DNA of 64,000 bases from Acanthosoma haemorrhoidale (taxonomy: Eukaryota > Arthropoda > Insecta > Hemiptera > Acanthosomatidae), in the NCBI GenBank assembly GCA_930367205.1, contig OV884011.1:93109474-93173473 (forward strand), given 5' to 3'. Under the pieces are notes generated by a model. The model was not told the origin of the DNA. It ran no database searches and saw only the letters and a program-made list of their open reading frames with translations. The first letter of the stretch is position 1. Each line of letters begins with the position of its first letter. A program made the translations under genes and the position numbers. This document shows, piece by piece, positions 11,601 to 23,397 of the stretch.

Positions 11601-14469
11601 CAAGCTAGTTAATTAGCGCGATATCTGTAATTTTATGATGGAAAGAACCTTGATTTTTACAGGAAATAGCTGTTACTTATAATTATTGAAGACTATTACT
11701 TGAGGTAGTTAAATACTTTCTTTCATCAAAAATAACAAGTACAGCTGTAGAGATGGGCATTTTCTGATTAATTAAAAGCTAAACGAGTTTCTCATCATTG
11801 ATACTCTGATCTCACTATACAACTGAAACAAATTGAAGAAGAAAGAACGGTTATTTACAAAATCTTTCATTCTAAAAGTAATTTAATTCATGGCTCGGGA
11901 ATGCAAATAAAAGTGTTGCTTCTATAAAATGTAATCTAACAAAAAACTACTGAAGTCTTCCTAGTATAAAATTATTATAAACTCACCAGTCATTACTCAC
12001 AAATACCGAATGACACGATATGATTGGTAAAAAAGTGATGTATACATTCAAAATTTTTTTTTATTTCAATTTCAAACACGAAGCGGAAGTAAAGATCATC
12101 ACCAAATGCATAATAATATATCTATTCTTATAATGCCAAAGAGAATGTCAGGTCTGTTTTTTTAAAAAACAAACGCCCCCTTCGGGAATATAGGAGGGTG
12201 CCAAGTAATGCCATTTCCTAACGTCGAATAAGGCGGAGGGGCGCGAATCTCGCGATATCTTTGATTTCCGTAAAGGATTATTGAATCCCTTCTCTAACTG
12301 AGTAGAATATTAACCATCTAAGGGTTGATTATTGGAAGAAGTACGGTTCAAAGCTCAGCGGAGCTTTCATATCATGCTTCAGAACGGCTAGGGATGCTAA
12401 AGGCATTTGAAACCATAAACTTAATGAACATCATATGAGATACATTATAGTATATACTGAATGAAAAAGCAATGAAATTGTTGTTTTCAGAAAAAAAAAT
12501 ACTTTTAAAAAACATAATACTACGAACTACGACTGGTCCTATCGCATATTTACTTCTTAACCGTGATCTATGTTGAGCAACCTGCGTTTCGCACTGAAAA
12601 GAAATTCAGAGACCTCCTCATTAAAACATAGCTCAATTCTTACTACATTGCCATTACTAATGACATACCAACATCTACAAGTGAAATAATGTCATCCTTA
12701 TGGTGGTCCTTAAGAAATCAACAATCGCATGAACGTGACAATCAACAATGACGTGGGCGATGTCCTCCGTAAATTTTGACTACTAACCTTAAATACAAAT
12801 TGACACCGTTATATACTTAGGACTTCGAAACTTAACAAGTAAGTGATATGAAATGAATCACCTACTGCAACTACTAAAGCAATTACTGGACTGACTTAAT
12901 GAATTGACTTTAACAGTTAATAAAAACTTCAACTAAGAAAACTTATTTCGACATACAGAGGTCAAATCTATAACAGACTTATCATTCAAGGCCTCCGTTT
13001 GAAGTATGCAATAATACTAACACACTCAAAATCATTTCAATTCAGAACATTGTACAATTACACAGAAAGCTTAACGGCAGACTACATATTATATAATAAT
13101 AAAAATTATTAGATAATAAAAAAAACATATTGTTTTAGTGTTATAAATACGATCACATTTATGGTGGTGGATAATATCCTATAAGGTCGTCCCATTATGT
13201 CGCAAACTCACGTTAATTTACTAAAAATCCTCTGTGCTCCATGAAAACTCCTTTCAGCGTTGTCATATGACCGAGTTCTCACACACTATTACACCAAACA
13301 CTTCCGACAAATACTCCTATATACCTAAAATGTAAAAAAATGTTGAAATGCAATAAAATATTAGTATCAGCAACAATACGGCAGCGTAATATGGACATAC
13401 CGTGAATGATCATTACGGAATTATTCACGCTTTACCGTTCTACCTGACAGATCTATTTCCAGCCCCTGTCTTCCTGCTTTATTAATAGCTGTAATACATT
13501 ACACCGTGTCAACTCGAGTAGGTTTCATATTTTTGCCAAATCTTTTAGCATATAATGCCAAAGTAATTTAAGCATGGTATATCATTTGATTTAATTTAAC
13601 ATATCTACAATATCACACAATACCAGCCCCGTTTTCTTCTTATATTTGTTCAATTATCGAAGTACAATTTAACGATTATCAAGGATACTACATAACAAAT
13701 TGGAACTCTTGCATTTTGTTATTGGGGACAGAAATTGTTACGCTCGCTGGGCAAGTACTTGCGAAAGCCTAGGTTCCGGTTGCTCCTACATTTTCTTAAA
13801 ATAGAGATTTCTCGCTTTCGATAGTTCAATGGACTGAATAGAGATGAAATTTCTGAACAATAATCGGATGAGTAAAAGAGGTTGGCTAGCAAACACTCGT
13901 GTTTTAATATATAATTTAGTAAACTATAAATGTAGTATGATTAAATTAAAATAAATAATGTCAAACAAAGGAGAATTTCTACCTTAATCATCCATCTATC
14001 CTTAATGTTTCGTAGAGTTCTACTAAGTCTCTCTCAATAATAATTAATTTCGTTATTATAAATACAAATAGAAATGAGCAGGAGTTAAAAACACTTCAGG
14101 GAAAACTTAACGATCCCAATTAAATGTTTACTTATTAAGTGCTAGCAGAACCGTAGAGAAGTATTTCCTCGAGCAGGAAAAAACACAAATACTTAAAGTT
14201 AACTCATTCTCCAACAAGTGAACTTAACTCATTATGCACTATCTGCCCGTTTTAACGGCAAATATTTAGCACTTGGCTCATCCATCTTGTCTCTGTGGTT
14301 TAAAAATTTAAAAGATATACTGCTAAACAACATAAATGTTTAACTGCATTAGTAATTAGTAACTATATTACTAAAACACTTTATCTAGGGAATATTATTA
14401 GTTTTATCTTCTCGGTTACTTTCAAAAAGAACTAATTATTTACTATGTTGCATTTAGTATATAACGTTT

Positions 14470-14485
14470 AAACAAACGTTTGTTT
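14470..14485. repeat. perfect 16-bp palindrome
   Basis: AAACAAACGTTTGTTT is its own reverse complement and lies in AT-rich DNA with no gene. A forkhead-like site (GTAAACA type) is loosely resembled on both strands, but that is only a resemblance. Confidence 0.5.
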
Positions 14486-14653
14486 TTATGACCGGAGGAA
14501 ACAGATATAAGCAATAAAAAATGAATAAAGTATATATTTGTATTATTTTATTATACTACCCACATGGAAACATACAATTCATGTATAAATCGTAATCGCT
14601 TCGTAATTAATTTTGAATTTTTTTTCAATCCAACACATCCTTTATAATTTATA

Positions 14654-14688
14654 ACGTAAGAATACAGGTTATTTAGTGTTTCTCCGTC
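14654..14688 (-). repeat. interspersed repeat, copy A
   Basis: Read on the minus strand, GACGGAGAAACACTAAATAA followed by CCTGTATTCTTACGT matches 43499-43560, where the unit is itself partly duplicated. The family is unknown and no coding capacity is visible. Confidence 0.5.
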
Positions 14689-15175
14689 TATATATATGTA
14701 TGTAAATCTTCACTTATTCATGGAACACGTTACTGTGGTTGGGGCGTCATGAGGATTGGCAAGCGAATCTAGCAGAGAGTGGAGCCCCTAGTAATCATAG
14801 AAGTTGAAATAACTTATGTGTTTATTACTTTTGCCACATGATTTATGGATTGCTAAAAAATGGATGCTAAAAAAGGAAAAATTAAAAAGTTTGTTTTCTT
14901 GAGTAATTTAAACTTGGCAGTATATGAAATTTTGAAAGTTCCTCGAATGTAGTCTTATTAAGTTTCATGTCATTTGCACGGCGGCCTTACACAGCGTGGA
15001 AAGCTTCCTCGATCCCAAGTCTAACACAGTTTGTATGTTCTTTACTTTCAGACATAATCAAATTGCGACCACTAAAGCAATATTCTTCAATGTATGTCAA
15101 AGAAAGAAAATTTCAAGATATCCGGTAAATAAAAATGTATTACTAAGTTATATTTTTAATGATTTTTTTTTTTTG

Positions 15176-15806
15176 CCCTCAAACATCAAACGCATCTAAT
15201 CCTTCCAATCTAAAGTCTTCAGAACATCAGCTGTTACCTTATTTCATGTCAGGAATAAAACCCTCCACAGAGGACTTAAAATACTAGCCAGGATCGCATT
15301 TCCTCAGAAATTCTTGAAATTCCATCAGAAATTATCTGAACATCCCAATCTCCAGCAAGTATCAACCCATCCCTATAAACCTCGGAGATGGAAGCGGAAG
15401 TGGCCTCAAGATCTTTTGTCAATATATAGTGCCTCAGAGTTTTGGCACTAGGGATCGTTCTCCTCTCATACCCTGATCTCCATCAACCTTCACTGCGACT
15501 TAGCTGTGGTGTGGCTGCGGGAATATCGTAGAGAATCTCATAAAATCTTAGCTCCTTCTATGGAGAAAAACCAATAAAAGAAGCTTCCAACAAAGCTATG
15601 GAGCTGTACAGTACTACAGGCGAATTGCAGTAACATTGGGCTATGTATACATACCTATATCGCCTGAATGTTTATTGTAAGTTCAGTACAAATGAGAGGG
15701 TAAATATAAATTTATAAATATGGTTTGGATAGGATCTTTTATCACAATTATCTACTGTTTATCCAGGGAAGATTGTAATTTTCTTCAAATAAAAATTTAT
15801 TAAAAA
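15176..15806 (+). mobile_element. jockey-like retrotransposon C-terminus with 3' UTR
   Basis: From 15176 a frame reads SNIKRI, one stop, then QSKVFRTSAVTLFHVRNK, LHRGLKI and FHQKLSEHPN before a basic end (PRRWKRKWPQDLL) and a TAG at 15449-15451. These match the C-terminus of jockey-clade ORF2, where family members read RFQSK, then VRN..LHRDL, then FH.RL..HPNPL and a basic tail. The following 350 bp is 3' UTR ending in a terminus (GATTGTAATTTTCTTCAAAT, then AAAAATTTATTAAAA) shared with 10976-11014 and 53109-53131. It is 5'-truncated with one internal stop, so inactive. Confidence 0.75.
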
Positions 15807-15958
15807 TAATTTTAATCTGTTATATATATATAATGTTTGAGGAACTACGTATTAATTATATATTCTGTAGGTATGTATGGATAAGTCCATAGGTTCCCAA
15901 AAGAAACCGAACTGATGTTTGTATGTTTTGGAGGCTTTGTAGTACTGGGTTTCGCTGG

Positions 15959-16755
15959 TACGGGAAAGCAACTTTTCAAAGGTCAGTTTGCGAAGTGCTG
16001 TCACTGGAGAAGGTTCCGTTCTGCTTGTGACAATTGTTTTCCGCGCTCGTCGTTTTAGTGACGGCAGATTTTCGTGAACAGCGGGCGTCCGTGAAGTTTT
16101 GCTTCCTACTGGAGAAAACTGGCACACAAACTCATGGATTTTTAAAAGCGCCCACAAGGATGAAGCTATGCGGAAACTACAGTGGTTATCCGCTTTAACA
16201 GCTGGGAAATGTCAATTAATGATCAACCTTAATTTGGACGTCCTTTAAAGGACAAGAATATGAAAAAAACTCGCGAAATTGTCCTTGAAGATTGACTACG
16301 GACTATCGAGTTGTGTAGAAATCTGGAGCGACTTGGAGTTCAGTACACCGAATTTTAATTAAAGATTTTGGGATGAGAAGGGTGGGTGCAAAATTTGTTC
16401 CTCGACTGCACAGAAAAACTGTCCCCCCATTTTGAAAAAAATTTAATGATCATTGTGCCCCAACCACCCAATTCACTTGATCTAGCCCCCTGTGTCTTCT
16501 CTTTATTCCCCCGAATGAAAAGGGACATGAAAGGAAAGCAATTTTCGGACGATGAAGAAGAAAAGACAAAAGCGACGGAGGCCCTGTCTAGCATCAAAAC
16601 AGAGGAATTTAAAAAATGTTTCGAGCAGTGCTATAAAAGACTGGACAAGTGTATTGACTCCAACGGAGAGTACTTTGAAGGTGATTAAAGGTTTTTTGAA
16701 AAAACAAATCACTTTGTACAAAAATAGTTCGGCTTATTTTGGGTACGCTCTCGTA
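15959..16755 (+). mobile_element. internally deleted mariner-type element
   Basis: Encloses the transposase remnant at 16058-16688. The right end is proposed at the CTCGTA of 16750-16755, after GTTCGGCTTATTTTGGGTAC, a layout usual for this mariner group. The left end, near TACGGGAAAGC at 15959, is a guess because its match to the right end is poor. About 800 bp against about 1.3 kb for an intact element. The gene-like block at 16845 begins just after it. Confidence 0.55.
16058..16688 (+). pseudogene. mariner transposase remnant
   Basis: The N-terminal paired-like DNA-binding region reads REQRASVKFCFLLEKTG. After a frameshift come KDEAMRK, then SWEMSINDQP, a stop, FGRPL, KKTREIVLED, a stop, and RILIKDFGMRRVGAKFVP in a third frame. 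Sequence then jumps to VPQPPNSLDLAPCVFSLF and on to FEQCYKRLDKCIDSNGEYFEGD split over the usual C-terminus (16600-16688). The central catalytic part with the first two Asp residues is deleted, and the third Asp (DLAPCD in relatives) is Val. Intact proteins are about 345 aa. The start at 16058 is GTG where ATG is expected. It cannot be functional. Confidence 0.85.
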
Positions 16756-16844
16756 TCGAAGAGTTTACTATTAATTGATAGTAAAAGCTACTATGATGTC
16801 TTCTTAATAACTGTTTTCTTTGTTAATTTGAAGGTACTCTATGA

Positions 16845-17230
16845 TACCTGAAGAAACCAATTGCCACCAATGAAAGACAAAGACGGGGCATCAAGGAGCA
16901 CCCACTGCAGCGCGCGGTACGCGATGTCTTCAGTGAGTGGGAGGCAGGCAGAGCTCCTATCAAAGGGGCTATTTCTCTTTTTTCAGAAAGAACAAAGAGA
17001 CGGCGGAGTAAAACAAAACAAAGGGACCTTCCGTGATGCATGGTCATGCGGCCCATTGATAAAACAAATGAGCTGAGGGGCGTGCCCTTATTTCCATAGA
17101 GCCTGGAGCTGGAGATGCTTTGTGAGGGTCCGGGTACAGTCTTAAGTCCGACCACCTTGTCCTTCATCTCATCACCTGCACCAAGGTCTTTTGTGAATCA
17201 CAATCGGGAAAAGGAATATAATCAGCTGGA
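16845..17230 (+). pseudogene. unrecognised coding-like block with in-frame stops
   Basis: A plus frame opens after a TGA at 16842 and reads 62 codons to a TGA at about 17031. The sequence is charged and protein-like (PIATNERQRRGIKEHPLQ, then AVRDVFSEWEAGRAPIKG, then ERTKRRRSKTKQRDLP). The same frame continues past that stop (VMRPIDKTNELRGVPLFP), past a TAG, and on to about 17230, so one frame carries only two stops in about 385 bp. No ATG begins it, but AAG acceptor-like sites lie upstream (16832, 16852). A 114-codon frame on the other strand (17167-16823) is low in charge and looks like its shadow. No family recognised; a decayed gene, a transposon piece or an exon are all possible. Confidence 0.35.
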
Positions 17231-19849
17231 TAATTCACTCTTTATTTTGTTTTAACAGTTCAGTTTTTTAAGTTTATTATTTACAATAATTTACAACTGT
17301 GGGTAATTGTAGGTATGTTAACATGGTACTTAGTACGATATTTGGTACAACTTCCAAATTCCTATAGTTTGAATTACATGTGTAAATCCGAACCGAGCAG
17401 CATATGTCATTGTGGGGCGGTTTACTGCATTATGTAGCATTGATTTGTTTTCGGGTGTTAAACAACATTTTAGGTCATTGAGCGCATGGGCAGTTAATTA
17501 TGCAATGCTTCAAAAATAGTTTATTTCGAGTATATTTACGTCCAGTAAGTCCATGGATGAATGGAGCCAGATAATCAAAAAGAATAGGTCTTACGTACTA
17601 GAGTTACATTAATGATTTTGTTTCTTGGGAAATAATTTCCATTCCAGTTAAGGTCATGTGAGAAGAAGGTCTAGTTCATTATTTAATGTTTGTTTACTAA
17701 CAAAAAAAATATACGTACTTCATGTTCAATAAAGAAAAATAGAAATCACAAATATTTTACAAATGACACATTTTCAAAACGATGTTTCCTAGTGCCCACA
17801 CATATAAATAAGATCATCGTGTAATATTAAATGAAAAGGAATTATAGGGAATTCGTTACAAGGATATTTGTGACTTTTCATAATTAAGAGCATATTTGAA
17901 AGAGTTAAGGAAAAAAATGTGATAAAAGTTTTAAAATCAACTAATTAATACTATTCCGGTGAAATTCAATTTTTAATTATAAAAAAAAAAAGAATTACGA
18001 AATGAGATTTTTTTTCGCTTTAAAGTGTATTTTCTCGTCACTGATAAAATTGAGGACAGAACACTACGCAAGTATACTAACTGCTCTCTGATCCCATAAA
18101 ACGAGTTGACAATGCGAAGAAAACAAAAAAAAACTTGGCATATGTTTGTATGGGTCATATTTTCTTAACAACTAATTTATTGTGATGGTTAATTTATAAA
18201 GTTATGTTACTGAACACTAACCGTCCGGTTTTGTTTTAAATAATTATATAATGTATTTGGTTCAACCACCATAAGTCATGGTCTTAAACAGAACGACGAC
18301 TAAGCAATAACATTTAACTTTGACTTCGATAAGATATTAATATTAATAGATTGTTCCGAATATCGAGTTAAACTCCTAAAAGCTTATGGGTCAAAGGCAA
18401 GCCCTTCCTTTAAGAGCAGCTAATTTATGTACATACAAATATGGGCGACATCCATGGAGATACAATGAGCCCCCTCAAGCCTTTACATTATATATCTTTG
18501 AATTAGTCCCATGGCGCATAAGTAAGAGGCTTACTAATACTCCATTTTAGGGAATGATCAACGATGAAATTATAATCGATATCGCTGACCTGTTAAAACA
18601 ATTGTCTTCCCAGTTCACAAGCAAAATCAGGTTTTGAACGGGATCTTCAAAGAAGAAGCAGTAACACAAGTCTAATGACCATGTTTTAATAGTTAAACGT
18701 TATAACTTCTTTCAACCGTACTCTCTTCTGTCCAAGATATATAATTTTATTGAAAGCTGAAATATGAACAACGCTACTTTCTTAAAACGGTTAATTTCCT
18801 AACGCGAATAAGCAGTTATTTCTGGATAATAACTAAATATTTTGCTACCAAAAAGGAGTATATTTCGGATTTGTAATCTAATCGAGATCTGTTAGTGAAT
18901 ACATTCAGCATATTCTAAATTATATCCCTAAAAATACTTATGTACAAATAACAAGCGTGCCTAAGTGGTTTCCTAGATGTGCAGGTATAAAGCATCAGGA
19001 AGAGACACCCCGAACACATGACGAAGTTTGGACAGCGGTGTGACTCAAGTAAAACTTGATGACATTACTAATGCGTTTTCCGCCCTAGTTTCCTAGAACC
19101 GAATGAGAGATTATCCCCCGCGCAAAAGCATTAGCCTACCGGCATATTTTAAGCATACATTTTCACCCCATTTCTAACAACTAGTCAAATAATGTATAAA
19201 TAAGTAAAGGGACAGTAAATGGCTATAAAGCTACTTCTAAGAATTTTATAAAAAAAAAATGTGGATGATTCAGCAACAAAAGAACTATTCAAGGTTGCCA
19301 AAATGAAATCATGGGTTGCCCGTTATGGGATGCGCTGTTTTTTCGTAGAAGTCCGCGCCGAAACCACAAGAGAAAAACCACATAACCCAAGGACGGTTCA
19401 GATTCTGCTGTTCAGTTCAGTACATAAAATGAATAATCAATTTAATTCAAAAATTCAATCGTTCAATTAATCAACTTCAAATTCCTTTGTCTCGTCATAC
19501 TTTAAATTATTTATTAATTCTTTAGTATGGAGGTTTTCGACTACTACAAGCTACCATCTATATAAATATGAATCTGATGATGTCAAAAATAATTATTTTT
19601 TTTTTAAATTATTGATGTCAAGGAATTTATCGTTTCTTATTATACCATTATATTATAAGATAGTAAAATCAAATAGGGTTATGGGATAGTTTGCATGAAT
19701 GTAAAGCATAATATATTTGCTGGATACACGATTTAAGACGATGATTCCTAATTTCTCGTGTAACTTACTTTTGCGTGCGCAAGATACACAAGTTTAAGAT
19801 ACGATAGACATTACGATACCTTTGCTAGACTGAGAAATAGTTTTCTTAC
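17231..19849. other. AT-rich stretch, no gene seen
   Basis: No supported coding region. The frame at 19261-19470 (+) has no known motif. Mostly AT-rich with A/T runs, consistent with intron or intergenic DNA. Confidence 0.5.
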
Positions 19850-19870
19850 CTCCATTTCTTCAGACTTAAT
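19850..19870 (-). CDS. candidate 21-nt microexon
   Basis: On the minus strand a strong polypyrimidine tract (T9-G-T4-G-TTGAG) ends in an AG acceptor. Twenty-one bases encoding IKSEEME in phase 0 follow, and then a GAG|GTAAGA donor. Orientation and phase agree with the Trio exon at 62245-62367. Chance pairs of splice signals this close are not rare over 64 kb, and I know no Trio microexon with this peptide, so this is a candidate only. Confidence 0.2.
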
Positions 19871-20868
19871 CTCAACAAAACAAAAAAAAAATATATTATT
19901 ATTAAATTAATGAAATTCTGTTCTCGTTGTTCTATTCAATTGATGGACAGAGACCAAGACGGCGCAGTTTAAATACCAACGAATGGGAGCTAACTATTTA
20001 CGAAAATTATTTAAATCTTACAATTAGTCTTTTCTTTTAAACGATAAACAAATGCCAAAACGTTGAAGAGTTATTAATGAGTTCTTTCATTTATATGCAA
20101 AAAAAATTCCTAAGTTTTGCATTCTACAAAACTTGCGACTGAGACAAATCAGGTTAAAAGTTTACTTGGACCGAAATACCAACTGAGTTTTATTATTTGT
20201 TTCCGGAGTAACGACTGAAAACATGCTTCATGAATACGGGAGCTTCATCAAAGAATATTATAAGGTTCCACATTCTTCATAATAATTTATTGATCTCCAC
20301 GATACCAAACTACTGACCCTCCAAGTAGCATGGTTACTTGTAACTACGGGTTTCTGTAGGGTTTGTTCCCCTGGCTTCACTGTGAATTCTTTTTTAGTGG
20401 GCGGGTCTGGTCAAGGCCCACACAAAAGGATAAATCTGCATTAATAAAGAAGTAGCGGATCTGGTTAAGGGGAAATAAGGGGTGAGAGGTATTGCCTAGT
20501 GCCAATTTATCAAGTATTGTCAAAACCTCCACGAGTCTCGCCATAAATTTTTTTTCAGCTACTACGGTCTGACATAATAATTATCGGGATGCTTCTTAAG
20601 CACAAGCTCACTAAATGTCTGCTTAATAATCGTAGAAACATGTATATAATGAAAAAGTGTTATTTTTTTACTGACTGAAACTCCGTTGCTCTCTACAGTT
20701 TTGTGAGATAGACGGTGCATATATAAAAGCTGAGCAAGAGATACAGTCTAGAGGCACGAATAAGCATACTAGAATATCCATGATAGGCTTAAGAGGAGTT
20801 GTGAAAAAAAAATAATAGAATACATGAATGCCTAATGGACTGGCCTTTCACCACTCCTTGCCCGCTGA

Positions 20869-21106
20869 TTAAAGACCTACTCCCGCGACGGCAGAAAAGA
20901 ACACCTCAAGTAGGGATACACAGAAGCTCTATTATACCCGGAGAGATCATGTGAAACTCAACTCCGCCAACGGCAGCAAACTCGGGAAGCCACACGACAC
21001 CAGTCTCGCTCTCTCTACGAAGGTAACCTCACTCACCGTTTGTAGTATAAGCGGTATTTACAGCAGAATAAACTGCGGTATATTCACACCACTTACGCGA
21101 GCATAG
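20869..21106 (+). other. open frame without ATG, possible exon
   Basis: After a TAA at about 20866 the frame is open for about 79 codons to a TAG near 21104. The first two thirds are protein-like (RPTPATAEKNTSSRDTQK, then LYYTRRDHVKLNSANGSK). A pyrimidine-rich run (ctttcaccactccttgcccg) and an AG precede it, and an AAG|GTAACC donor-like site lies at about 21020. This is an acceptor-frame-donor arrangement, but nothing is recognised by homology. Confidence 0.2.
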
Positions 21107-21109
21107 GCT

Positions 21110-23300
21110 CGAGCCAATGTAAACCCATTAAAAAAATGTAAGTTCACAAATAAGTTAAATATTTTGTTGGGCAACCCACTTATGTTTATGAAAATGAGGT
21201 ACAGGGTTATCATCAAATTTATTAATGGGCAACGTTTCCATATAATATTTACGTCTGCATCGGGTCCAGGTAACCAGATAATGCATAATTAATTTTATGA
21301 AAACCTGAAAACTCTCTTTCAACAACCTAAGCCAACGTCCCTGCAAACTATTTTACTCATTTTTATACACTAGGGGCTAACAATGAACTTACAAAAGTTG
21401 GTTTCTGATGTGTATTACTCTCACTATACATTCATTTTCGTTTCCGTTGCAAAGCATTGGAATACTGCTAATGAAACAGGACACCTTCTGTGACACAGTT
21501 TAGTAACGGCTGCCATTTGACAAAGTGAGATCGAAATCTCGTGGTGAAATCAGGGCATTGGATTTTAGCAAAATTAAAAAAAAACAAAAAATAGGGGTCG
21601 TAGATATGCTGGTTTAACCATATTTTCATTAGCACCACACTGTATTATGTTCTCTGTCATTTGTGTAAGTTCACGAATATATCGTTTTTTCGTATTGTTG
21701 ACGTAAGGCAATAATTTTCCTGTTTTTTTAGCGAAATTGTGATTTAGACTGGAGTACTTTAGTAAACCATTGTAAATACCAGAGAATCCTTGGTTTCATG
21801 TTTGCTATCTTAAAAAAAACATTGTTTTGTTGAAGGAGTATGAAGGAATACTTATCCTTGTTTAAGACAAATTATATAATTTCGAATGCTTATGAATAAT
21901 TCAACATAGACGTTGGCTGTAGGGCGTAGAAAATCGAAAGAAATTTATGAAAACATTATCAGAGTTAAATAAAACTTATATAAAATTAAGTAAATTTTGA
22001 AACTGTTTTAAATGCCCTTTAATTGTCATAATAAACGTTAGGAATTTCGAGCGGTAAATCCCAATTAACAACTTCGAAGATTTATAGTCGGACTTCTTAT
22101 CTGCGCCTACGACGTTATCGTAGTGAAAGGGTTTAAGCAGCAGCTTCCAGTACTTCACTAATTGAAGACTTGTGTCACGTTTAATCTTAAGCGAGCTTAA
22201 CTTATCCGAAGTCTAATGCTTACAGCAACCCCTCGGGCAAAGAATTGTGTCATAGTTCCACCGAGTAGCAAAGGGAGGAAATATAATTTCTGAGCCCGAA
22301 GGGAGACGCTCCACTTCCAAAGAATATTGAGTACTATACCATCTATCCAGCTGTATGTATGTAGGTCATAAAAATATTTCAATAAATCAAGAACATAACG
22401 GTAAAATTTCAATCAAAAACACCACAAAATATGATAATTATTAATACGCTGAACTGGAGTATCGGGTCTAAAAAACATAATCAAACGTAAAAATGTCGAG
22501 TCCTTTTTCAACGAATCGAGATCGGTAGCTGTCTGTATTTGTTATAATTTTCTAAAATAAAGAGTGTTGTAGTTTTTCCTCATGATTAATAGGAAATTAA
22601 AAAGGGTAACTGGCCAATAATATAGGCAATCCCTTTCATTAACCGTAATTTAATAAGTCAAATAACCTCACGTGAAGTTCGATGAGTCTCTTGAAAAAAA
22701 CTGTAACACTTGATTGTGTGTTATTATTTCAATATATACATATCGAAGCATTAAATATAATTAATGATAACGAGAGGTCATTCAGCTAATCAAAGGAACA
22801 GCTGGATATTATTGAATTCACCCCCTGCTTTCTGGGGCATGTCCCCTAGATATGTATTCGCAATCGATATTTATGTCTAACTGCTAACTGCATGAGCAGA
22901 TCCATATTCGAAAAATGTCATTTTTGCCATGGCACAAACTGACTCCAGTCATATAGCACAGCTTTGGGTAACGGGTTTGTGTAATCACTGCCATACAGTA
23001 AAAATGTAAGTGCTGCAATAAAATACTAACCCTCTGGACATAAGTGGATTTTAATGACGACCATTTATCCCAATAGACAAACAAGTCCTAAGTTGTCCTA
23101 GAAGCTTTTACAAAAACACACCAAGCCATAGGGCCAGAATATCATTTACATTTATCTAATGGATTTTCTAATGCAATTTAAAATAAATACCACGTGTTTT
23201 TAATGTTAATATGTGTAACATCCCAAAAACAGCATCCAGAAGTATGCAAACATCACCCCTGTTGTGGTATGCTTATGAAAAATAAGCAAATCCCCATTAG
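21110..23300. other. AT-rich stretch, one short repeat match
   Basis: No supported gene. The frame at 22197-22412 (-) is partly GC-richer. Its antisense at 22282-22325 shares TATAATT..(C/T)GAGCCCGAAGG with the minus strand at 56480-56520, so it may be part of a dispersed repeat. Confidence 0.4.
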
Positions 23301-23397
23301 TTTTTTTTTTTTTTTTTTTTCCTCTTCCTTCCATAGCTCTCTAATTGTAAGATTAAGGATGAGGGGAAAATAAAGGAATATTTGGGTTGAGCGGATC
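23301..23397 (-). repeat. retroposed repeat with A20 tail (minus strand), copy 1
   Basis: Minus strand: a body from GATCCGCTCAACCCAAATAT through CTCATCCTTAATC to AGAGAGCT, ending in a 20-base A tail (T20 at 23301-23320). The body matches 35013-35073, where the position of the tail is taken by a 10-base G run. The family is unknown; a short retroposon (SINE-like) is the natural reading. Confidence 0.55.

Larger units (their letters stand above)
11601..15175. other. AT-rich stretch, no gene seen
   Basis: No coding region supported. It contains a perfect palindrome at 14470-14485 and a minus-oriented repeat copy at 14654-14688, listed separately. A GC-richer line near 12160-12250 has no open frame of note. 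Confidence 0.5.

Noticed and set aside
16823..17167. 114-codon minus frame, the longest in its area
   Set aside because: Ser/Leu/Arg-rich shadow opposite the charged plus frame; composition typical of antisense translation.
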